Shown: positions 57,538-64,000 of the stretch, piece after piece | Layout: each line of letters starts with the position of its first letter | Numbering within the stretch: position 1 is the first letter of the stretch | NCBI GenBank assembly: GCA_000746585.2 | Contig: CP009217.2 | Coordinates: 996,662-1,060,661, forward strand | DNA: 64,000 nt | Source: Rickettsiales bacterium Ac37b | GTDB taxonomy: Bacteria > Pseudomonadota > Alphaproteobacteria > Rickettsiales > Arcanibacteraceae | Direction of reading: 5' to 3' | Program-made: the position numbers and the translations under genes | The notes under the pieces: generated by a model | The model's database searches: none | What the model was told of the DNA's origin: nothing | What the model saw: only the letters and a program-made list of their open reading frames with translations

Positions 57538-58188
57538 ATGACTATTACGGAAAAAATTTATGTAGGCTTATGTAGTCTTTTTAGTGTGTTAATTGTAGTC
57601 GGAAATCTCACATACCAGAAGTTTGTGGTACTTAATCTGCCTTTTTATAATTTTCAATTATCTGTTGGAGCAATCTTATATCCGCTTACTTTTTTAATTA
57701 CAGATTTGATAGCAGAATTTTTTGGAAAGGAAAAAGCTAATTTTTGTGTAAGAATAGGTCTTGTAATAAATGTATTAGTAGCATTAATCATAATGGTTAT
57801 GGATTTATTACCAGCAACGAATTGGTCTAAAATTAATGATCAAGCATTTCATAATATGTTTGGATTTTATGCTATTGCATTTGTTGGCTCTATAATTGCG
57901 TGTTATGTTTCTCAAACTGTAGATGTAATTATATATTTATGGGTACGTAATAAAACTAGAAATAAATATTTATGGTTAAGAAACAATCTTAGTACAGCAA
58001 TTTCGCTTTTGATAGATACTTGTATTGTTATAATATTTATGACTATTTTTGGAATTTTACCTAGAGAACAGATGTTTCTACTTATATTCAATAGCTATAG
58101 CTGGAAATTATTTTTTACAATATGTAGTACTCCCTTGTTTTATGGTTGTGTAGGGATTATCAATATGATGATTAAACGTGCTTCTTAG
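57538..58188 (+). CDS. yhhQ: Queuosine precursor transporter (VUT/YhhQ family)
   Basis: The 216-residue inner-membrane protein has six helices. The family signature lies near residues 45-70 (YPLTFLITDLIAEFFGKEKA). Other matches are GSIIACYVSQTVDVIIYLWV, the loop KYLWLRNNLSTAISLLIDT and the tail GCVGI. In E. coli YhhQ imports 7-cyano-7-deazaguanine for the queuosine modification of tRNA. It implies salvage of a host- or diet-derived precursor. It is a single gene. Confidence 0.88.
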   Translation: MTITEKIYVGLCSLFSVLIVVGNLTYQKFVVLNLPFYNFQLSVGAILYPLTFLITDLIAEFFGKEKANFCVRIGLVINVLVALIIMVMDLLPATNWSKINDQAFHNMFGFYAIAFVGSIIACYVSQTVDVIIYLWVRNKTRNKYLWLRNNLSTAISLLIDTCIVIIFMTIFGILPREQMFLLIFNSYSWKLFFTICSTPLFYGCVGIINMMIKRAS

Positions 58189-58214
58189 AATTAAGGTGGT
58201 AAAATTAAAATTGC

Positions 58215-59330
58215 TTAGGTTATAGAAAGTAATTTTTTATAAAGTTTTATATATTCCATAGACATTTTTTCTGCTGTAAAGAGGGTATTATACCTGTTAA
58301 AAGCATTTTTTCCCATAAGTTCTACTTGATCTGGATGATCTAGAAAAAATTGCATTGCATGGGCAAGTGCTAAAGAATCGGCAGGAGCTATAACATATCC
58401 TGTATGATTTATATGATTAATGTAACTAGTACCCGTTCCAATTTCGCATGAAATCATAGGTTTGCCAAACATAGCTGCTTCTAAAAGTGATAATCCAAAA
58501 GCTTCTGATCGTAGGTGTGAAGGAAAGATGAAGGCATAACAGAGTGTGAGTAAAGCAGTTTTATCTTCTTCTGATAATTGACCTAAGAAATATACATTAC
58601 TTATTCCTAAAGTATTAGATAAAGATTTTAGATCGTTTTCTATTTTACCAGAGCCTACTATTAATATGGGTGCCTTAACATATTTAGCTGCTTCAATTAA
58701 GAAATTGAGTCCTTTATAATATCTTAATACTCCCGTAAATAGAAAAAATCTATTTGGAAATCTACCTTTCCAATATTCAATAGTTTCTTTAGTTGGAATA
58801 GGATAGTGTTTCTTATCAAGTCCAAGAGGTATTACGGTTGTTTTATCTATAAATGAAGATAGCACTTTACTAGATTGCACATAATTTGGTGAGGTTGCTA
58901 CTATTTTATCAACTTTTTTAAGAAAGTAGTACATTAAAGGTTGATACAATTTGTATAGATATTGTTGTTTAACAATATCAGAATGATAGGTTAAGACAGT
59001 AGGTTTTTTAGTATTAGCCAATAAATGTACCATATCAGCAAATGGCCAAGGAAAATGGTAATGTATGATATCTGCTTTTTGTACAAATTCTTTAAAATAT
59101 TTGAGTACTTGCCAAGAAAAGGGAGTAGACGCAATTTCAAAACATTGCGGTATAAGGCATACTTGATAACCGTTTATAATATGAGATGTAACTTCAGATT
59201 TGGTACTTAATGCAAGTACCGTATTCTGTAAACCCGTAGCTGTAGTATTAGTTGCAAGCTCATCAATAACTTTCTGTGCTCCCCCTATGGTATCAGGAAA
59301 GCAAGTTTTATAAAAATGTAGTATGTGCAA
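58215..59330 (-). CDS. Glycosyltransferase family 4 (GT-B fold)
   Basis: The 371-residue enzyme begins with the acceptor-domain loop FYKTCFPDTIGGAQKVIDEL, followed by VLTYHSDIVKQQYLYKLYQP. The donor half has FLFTGVLRYYKGLNFLIEAA, ILIVGSGKIENDLKSL and the E-x7-E motif EAFGLSLLE near residue 280. It is of the group that builds O-antigen or other surface polysaccharides. It has no operon partner, and the IS110 remnant lies just upstream. Confidence 0.88.
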   Translation of the reverse strand: MHILHFYKTCFPDTIGGAQKVIDELATNTTATGLQNTVLALSTKSEVTSHIINGYQVCLIPQCFEIASTPFSWQVLKYFKEFVQKADIIHYHFPWPFADMVHLLANTKKPTVLTYHSDIVKQQYLYKLYQPLMYYFLKKVDKIVATSPNYVQSSKVLSSFIDKTTVIPLGLDKKHYPIPTKETIEYWKGRFPNRFFLFTGVLRYYKGLNFLIEAAKYVKAPILIVGSGKIENDLKSLSNTLGISNVYFLGQLSEEDKTALLTLCYAFIFPSHLRSEAFGLSLLEAAMFGKPMISCEIGTGTSYINHINHTGYVIAPADSLALAHAMQFFLDHPDQVELMGKNAFNRYNTLFTAEKMSMEYIKLYKKLLSIT

Positions 59331-59376
59331 GGGTATAACCGCTTATAATCTAAATATATAACCCTGAGGTATTTAT

Positions 59377-59480
59377 ATGGCATCTTATCAAAATTTTATC
59401 GGAATTGATATTGGAAATTCAATTTTGTAGTTGCTATTTATGATCAGAAATTTAATCTAGTTTTGAATCTTGAAATTTAG
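59377..59480 (+). pseudogene. Remnant of an IS110-family transposase (N-terminal end)
   Basis: ATG 59377 with GAGG upstream reads MASYQNFIGIDIGNSIL then stop. A +1 shift restores IGIDIG-FNFVVAIYDQKFNLVLNLE, the start of the IS110 DEDD domain (D in GIDIG). The frame then stops at about 59480, and nothing of the remaining 300 or so residues is found. Confidence 0.6.
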
Positions 59481-59567
59481 AAAAAATTATTACTTATTTA
59501 ATTATACATTTACTATTTTTTTACGTTATTACATTTTAATAGTTAGAATTATAATTATAACTCTTAT

Positions 59568-60323
59568 ATGATAGCAGTAATGACATATCTTAAATGGCTA
59601 TTTTATCCAATTTTAGCATTATTTATTACACAACCAACTTTTGCGGCTCCTATATGGACTACTAGTTTTGGTTCTCAAGGCACAGGGGATGGACAGTTTG
59701 ATAATCCAACAGGAATCACTACTCTTCCTACAGGAGAAATTTACGTAGTTGATGGAAATAGGAATGATGTACAAATTTTTAATCCAGATACTACATTTTC
59801 AAGTAAATTTGGTTCTCCAGGTAATGGTAACGGAGAATTTAATTTACCCATTAGTATTTTTAGATCGCCTTCTACTGGTTTATTGTATATAAGCGATAAC
59901 TTTAACCATCGTGTACAAATTTTCAATCCTGATGGAACTTATTCCGCGCAATTTGGTTCTTTTGGAGATGGGGATGGACAGTTTATGGATCATTATGGTA
60001 TTACGATGGATACCGTTAATAATAAATTTTTCGTATCTGATGTAGGAAATAACAATAATCCACGTGTGCAAATTTTTAATGATGATGGTACATATTTTTC
60101 GCAGTTTGGTGGCTTCGGTACTGCTAACGGGGAGTTTTATAGCCCTATGTCTCTTACCTTTGGAAATAGCCAATTATATGTAGCAGACTATTTTCTTAAT
60201 AATATACAAACTTTTGATGAAAATGCGAACTTTTTAAATAAATTTGATGTTTCAAGCATTCCTTCTGTGTATCTTTCACGACCTAGAGATCTAGCTGTAG
60301 ATAATGCTCATGATATGTATTAG
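59568..60323 (+). CDS. NHL-repeat passenger of an autotransporter, N-terminal part of a frameshifted gene
   Basis: The 251-residue frame opens with a signal peptide (WLFYPILALFITQPTFA, cut before APIW). Five NHL blades follow, beginning GQFDNPTGI, GEFNLPISI, GQFMDHYGI, GEFYSPMSL and LSRPRDLAV. Most end in a Q-I-F-N-P-D-G-T-Y strand. It stops at DNAHDMY. In another phase the sequence continues as EYDDSLRTFDSSSMTFLNQF into the frame 60362-62998. So propeller and autotransporter were one gene of about 1140 codons, broken by a one-base change near 60320. Confidence 0.8.
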   Translation: MIAVMTYLKWLFYPILALFITQPTFAAPIWTTSFGSQGTGDGQFDNPTGITTLPTGEIYVVDGNRNDVQIFNPDTTFSSKFGSPGNGNGEFNLPISIFRSPSTGLLYISDNFNHRVQIFNPDGTYSAQFGSFGDGDGQFMDHYGITMDTVNNKFFVSDVGNNNNPRVQIFNDDGTYFSQFGGFGTANGEFYSPMSLTFGNSQLYVADYFLNNIQTFDENANFLNKFDVSSIPSVYLSRPRDLAVDNAHDMY

Positions 60324-60361
60324 AGTATGATGACTCTCTTCGCACCTTTGATTCTTCTAGC

Positions 60362-62998
60362 ATGACCTTTCTTAATCAGTTTGGCCAGTCAGGCGCTGGA
60401 AAAAATCAATTTTCTGCTCCCCAAGCTATGCGTCTAACTAATCATGGAACAATATATGTAGCGGATTCTGCTAATCGCCGCATCGTTGTACTATTTGATC
60501 CAAATAGCTGGACAGCTCCAGGTACTGCAGTACTTGGTACATTACCCCTTAACCAAAATTTAACATTACTTAGTGGCTATCATTTACAAATACAGCCAAT
60601 AAATGATATCACTTCTGGCACACCTCTCACCTCAGATGGCAAACTTTCTGTAATAGATGGAGCAACTTTAACTGCAAATAATGGAAGCAGTATCACTGCC
60701 AGTTCAATGGAAATTGATAATACCTCAACTTTTTACTTAAGATCAAGTGCTACTTTTACTATTGCAGGAAATATTACATCTAACGGTACGCTCCGAATTC
60801 TAGGACCACGTGCCATTAATAATAATATTTTAGGTACTGGTACTATAATTAAAGAAGGTATTGAGTCTTTAAATTTTATTGGTATTACTGTAAATGCTGC
60901 AAACTTAAATATTCAGCAAGGTAGAGTAAATCTATCTAATAGCGCTACTTTAAATTCACCCGTTACTATGGCAACAGGTACTACTCTAGGGTTTCTAGGG
61001 GCTAATACCTTAAATACTGATGTCACAGGAACTGGTCAAATATCAAAAACTAATCCAGGTGAATTAGCTTTTGATTCTAATAGTGTGACTGCTAATACAG
61101 TTAACATACAGCAAGGTTCTTTTAAATTAAATAATGCAACAGTTAATGCTAATATTACTTTAGGTAACAACGTACCTTTAACTATACAAGGTAATAATAG
61201 CATTACCGGCAATATTTCTAGCGTAGGTAATATTGTCACCACAGGCTTAGGTGAAGTATTATTTAATAATAGCGCTATTACCACTCCTGCTCTGGATATC
61301 CAGCAAGGCACTATAGTTCTAAATAACAGTAATATTAATGCCCCTGTCACCGTTGGAAATAGTGCAAAACTAAAGGGCACAGGAGCTATTTTAAGCAACC
61401 TTATTAATAATGGTATTGTAGCACCTGGTGCTTCTCCTGGCATCATCACCGTAACTGGCAATTATACTACAGCTCCCGGCGCTTCTCTTGAAAGCTATAT
61501 TGCTCCAAGCGCAAGTCCCGTTGCTGGTATTGATTATTCTCAGCTCTTAGTCAATGGCACAGCTGACATTACAGCTAACAACCTTGTGGTGAATGCTGCA
61601 ATTGGATCGTACACTAATGGTGCTGAATATCAACTTTTAACAGCTGATAATGGCATTAATGGAGAGTTTGCTAATTATACCTTAAACATTACAGGACCTT
61701 ATGAAGCTCCTATAACTTACACGCCTAACCAGGTGTTATTAACTATTGTCAAAAAAGATATCCCTCATATCCCTGATATTCCTCCTTCCCTTACTATTAA
61801 ACATGCTAATAGTTTAGTTGACTATATCAATTCTTTAACCAATATGAGTCCTGATTTTATTAAAATACTTGATGTTTTAGATAAATTACCTATCGATGAA
61901 CGAGATAATGCTGTTAAAAGTATGTCTCCTAATCGCAATTTAACTGCTAATTATGTTAATCAAGATATGAACCAACTTATTCAGGGCATTACTAGCGCTC
62001 GTTTAGATATCATTAGTTCTCATGATACTAATTTTAACGCTCACTCAAACCTTATGGCTACTGATCATAATAAAAAGGATCTTTTATCATCCACTAAGGC
62101 TAGTTTGATCAATAATATTTCTTCTAATCTCAATAATAACTGGTTAAACTCTGAAAAACATGCTGTATGGGCCTCACCATTTGCGCAGTTTATTAGGCAA
62201 GATACTTCTAAAAAGGGTAGGGGATATAAAGCAAAAATTGGTGGAATGATTATTGGTTATGATCAAAAACTTTCCAGTTCAGTGATAGGAGGTATATCTC
62301 TTGGTTATTATCAGGCTATGTTTGATCATAATAGTCATGGAGGTAATGATAATAAAATTAAAGGCACTTTTGCAACTATTTATGGTAGTAAAACTATAAA
62401 TAATAGTTATCTTAATGGATCTTTACTAACAGCGTATAATAATCATCATTTAAATAGGCAGATTAATATACCAACATTAGCCACTGCTTATGCAACAAGT
62501 AAACATAGATCTTATGAGGTTAGCCCAAGAGTAGAGCTAGGATATAATATTAAAACAGATTGTAATTACCAAATCACGCCTTTTGCAGCGACTGAATATA
62601 GTATAATTTTTGAAAATGGCTATACCGAAAAAGGAGCAAACGCGCTTGATATGCGAGTTAAGTCTGGGCAAAATCATCTATTCACAAATGAACTGGGTAT
62701 CAAGTTACGTAAAGCTATAAAACTAAGTTCAGAAGAAGAATTAAATATTAAAGGCAAACTTAGTTATATAAATAAAACTCGCTCTAAAAAACATAACAAA
62801 ATTAAATCAGGCTTTAAAGAACAAACTGCTAGCTATAGTAGTAACAATTATAGCAAAGCTGAGCATCAAATCTCTCCATCAGTTGAGATAGAACTCAATA
62901 AGAAAAATGGTGTTTCTGTTGGAGGAAGATATAGTGGTGAATTTAGTAAATCCTTCCAGGCTCATGAAGCACTCTTCAATTTGGGAATGCAATTTTAA
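60362..62998 (+). CDS. Autotransporter: last NHL blade, beta-helix and beta-barrel domain
   Basis: The 878-residue frame begins inside the sixth NHL blade (NQFSAPQAMRLTNHGTIYVA). A beta-helix (about 60-480) follows with repeats such as NLNIQQGRVNLSNSATLNSP, TVNIQQGSFKLNNATVNANI and ALDIQQGTIVLNNSNINAPV, capped by the PATR-type motif NNGIVAPGASPGIITVTGNY. A helical linker leads to the C-terminal barrel (about 595-878) starting HAVWASPFAQFIRQD and ending FNLGMQF with the C-terminal Phe recognised by Bam. It resembles rickettsial Sca-type proteins, except for the propeller. Its ATG is internal; without repair, no signal peptide is attached. Confidence 0.85.
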   Translation: MTFLNQFGQSGAGKNQFSAPQAMRLTNHGTIYVADSANRRIVVLFDPNSWTAPGTAVLGTLPLNQNLTLLSGYHLQIQPINDITSGTPLTSDGKLSVIDGATLTANNGSSITASSMEIDNTSTFYLRSSATFTIAGNITSNGTLRILGPRAINNNILGTGTIIKEGIESLNFIGITVNAANLNIQQGRVNLSNSATLNSPVTMATGTTLGFLGANTLNTDVTGTGQISKTNPGELAFDSNSVTANTVNIQQGSFKLNNATVNANITLGNNVPLTIQGNNSITGNISSVGNIVTTGLGEVLFNNSAITTPALDIQQGTIVLNNSNINAPVTVGNSAKLKGTGAILSNLINNGIVAPGASPGIITVTGNYTTAPGASLESYIAPSASPVAGIDYSQLLVNGTADITANNLVVNAAIGSYTNGAEYQLLTADNGINGEFANYTLNITGPYEAPITYTPNQVLLTIVKKDIPHIPDIPPSLTIKHANSLVDYINSLTNMSPDFIKILDVLDKLPIDERDNAVKSMSPNRNLTANYVNQDMNQLIQGITSARLDIISSHDTNFNAHSNLMATDHNKKDLLSSTKASLINNISSNLNNNWLNSEKHAVWASPFAQFIRQDTSKKGRGYKAKIGGMIIGYDQKLSSSVIGGISLGYYQAMFDHNSHGGNDNKIKGTFATIYGSKTINNSYLNGSLLTAYNNHHLNRQINIPTLATAYATSKHRSYEVSPRVELGYNIKTDCNYQITPFAATEYSIIFENGYTEKGANALDMRVKSGQNHLFTNELGIKLRKAIKLSSEEELNIKGKLSYINKTRSKKHNKIKSGFKEQTASYSSNNYSKAEHQISPSVEIELNKKNGVSVGGRYSGEFSKSFQAHEALFNLGMQF

Positions 62999-63071
62999 AA
63001 ATTATGGCATTGATGTGCATAAATAAATATTATATATTCTTATATATGTCTATATTACAATTTTTTTGTCC

Positions 63072-63177
63072 TATAGTTTTTTAATTTGAATTAGGTGGGG
63101 CGTTATTCGTCTCTCACCTAGCTATTAGTAGGCTTTGACTCCTCACTCCTGCGCCTAATTCAAATTAATTCACTATA
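63072..63177 (+). repeat. MITE-like palindromic element, copy G
   Basis: It starts TATAGTTTTTTAATTTGAAT and ends TAATTCAAATTAATTCACTATA, giving an imperfect inverted repeat of about 22 bp. The interior CTCTCACCTAGCTATTAGTA and GGCTTTGACTCCTCACTCC matches copies C and D. It lies between the autotransporter stop and the mnmE stop, ending 3 nt before the latter. Confidence 0.75.
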
Positions 63178-63180
63178 TAT

Positions 63181-64000
63181 CTATTTCCCTATACAAAACT
63201 TACTAAAAACTTGATCCAAAATTTCATCAACACTGATTTTACCAGTGATTTTTCCAAGTTCAGTAGCTGCTATTCTTAAATCTTCTGCTGCTAGCTCGAT
63301 AGGTTTATCCAAATTAAAAGCTCTTAGATAATATAAGCATTTATGAAGGGCATCTCTATATCTAGTATGGGTTATTACAGCATCAGCCGAAGGTGTTAAT
63401 ATATTAAACGCTTTTGTTTCTAATATTTTTAATAATTCATTAATTCCAATGTTTTGTGATACTGATAAGGGTAAGGTTTCTGCTGAAAAAATAGAAGGTA
63501 GATTACCAAAATTATTATTACATAAATCAATTTTATTGAATATGCAAATGGTATTATCGTCTATTAAATTAAGAGTAAAAGGATCTAGATAGGGTAGTGT
63601 ATTTACATCAAAAAGAGCGATTTTAATATCGGCTGCTTCAGCACAAGATCTAGCACGATTAATACCCTCATTTTCGATGATATCATTACTATCTCTAAGT
63701 CCGGCAGTATCAGCTATAGTCATGGGATAACCAGCTATATCTAATTGGACTTCAATAACATCCCTAGTTGTTCCTGCTATATGCGATACGATTGCGACTT
63801 CTCGTTTAGCAAGAAGATTAAGTAAACTAGATTTACCAACATTGGGCGCGCCTATAATAGCGATATTTAATCCAGCACGTAATTTTTCTCCTCGATGATT
63901 ATCATTTAAATGTGCTGAAATATCTTGTATGAGATTTATAATTAGATTATTTAAATCATTCATTATATGTGTTGGTAGCTCTTCATCAGGAAAATCTATA
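63181..64000 (-). CDS. mnmE: tRNA modification GTPase MnmE, C-terminal part (gene continues beyond the window)
   Basis: The frame is open from the stop at 63181 to the window edge; the ATG at 63963 is internal, because the codons upstream of it read IDFPDEELPTHI, a conserved MnmE segment. The G domain shows the P-loop GAPNVGKSSLLN, switch AGTTRDVIEV, DTAGLRD and NKID. The C-terminus AATELGKITGKISVDEILDQ ends in the catalytic FCIGK. With MnmG it makes the cmnm5 or related modification on U34 of tRNAs. The N-terminal folate-binding domain lies outside. Confidence 0.95.
   Translation of the reverse strand, partial: IDFPDEELPTHIMNDLNNLIINLIQDISAHLNDNHRGEKLRAGLNIAIIGAPNVGKSSLLNLLAKREVAIVSHIAGTTRDVIEVQLDIAGYPMTIADTAGLRDSNDIIENEGINRARSCAEAADIKIALFDVNTLPYLDPFTLNLIDDNTICIFNKIDLCNNNFGNLPSIFSAETLPLSVSQNIGINELLKILETKAFNILTPSADAVITHTRYRDALHKCLYYLRAFNLDKPIELAAEDLRIAATELGKITGKISVDEILDQVFSKFCIGK

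Noticed and set aside
61036-61461. 141-residue minus-strand frame opposite the autotransporter
   Set aside because: It is antisense to a repetitive beta-helix coding region, has no family features and no ribosome site.

Overview
This AT-rich window (roughly 30% GC by eye) looks like the chromosome of a flagellated member of the Rickettsiales (Alphaproteobacteria), an intracellular or host-associated bacterium. The reasons are an isc operon of the rickettsial type with a second NifS-like gene, GatCAB, PhaR, a DUF2125-like protein, an Sca-like autotransporter, ankyrin-type proteins and slow gene decay. It also carries fliF-fliG-fliH-fliN, a hook-like protein and a chemoreceptor, which most Rickettsia lack. 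I cannot name the genus from sequence alone.

Layout. 1-1610: start of a probable DAACS-type symporter (minus) and a FlgE-like protein. 1654-8907: an alpha/beta hydrolase, then iscR-nifS-iscS-iscU-iscA-hscB-hscA-fdx, with a near-consensus IscR site over the promoter. 8922-16716: DUF2125-like protein, TPR lipoprotein, tatA, PBP1A, a glycosyltransferase, a frameshifted CNNM/HlyC protein and tag. 16921-35917: a repeat-containing candidate effector, purA, a methyltransferase, tldD, an ABC exporter, guaB, a carboxylesterase, gatCAB, an MFS transporter, a chemoreceptor, a FUSC-like protein and a methyltransferase. 36047-41357: the eroded part of the window. It holds an exported intradiol-dioxygenase-like protein, 800 bases of decayed coding sequence, kup cut by an IS630 element, and a frameshifted ankyrin gene. 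41769-49646: argD, fliNHGF, ccmB, glmU and an anchored protein. 50004-58188: rmuC, an ankyrin-like gene, hemF, phaR, a sensor kinase, tRNA-Ser(GCU), a DUF1398-like protein, a MarR regulator, a 55-residue glycine/histidine-rich protein and a queuosine-precursor transporter. 58215-64000: a glycosyltransferase, an IS110 remnant, a frameshifted NHL-propeller autotransporter and the 3' part of mnmE.

The most notable non-genic signal is a family of about 105-110 bp palindromic elements at 18347, 19856, 26526, 49782, 51399 and 63072. There is a half copy at 52484-52551 and short inverted-repeat-only palindromes at 13522, 16086 and 49754. Their ends (TATAGTaAATTaAgTTG) match the surviving end of the IS630 element that interrupts kup, so they look like MITEs mobilised by an IS630-type transposase at TA sites. 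They flank purA, rmuC and the ankyrin-like gene, and one half copy appears to supply that gene's last codons and stop.

Functionally the window joins Fe-S cluster assembly with envelope building (PBP1A, GlmU, glycosyltransferases), the flagellar switch and export base, purine synthesis (PurA, GuaB) and candidate host-interaction proteins. Four reading frames are broken by small changes: the CNNM gene, the ankyrin gene, the autotransporter and the transposase. This fits ongoing reductive evolution, though single-base sequencing errors cannot be excluded for some.
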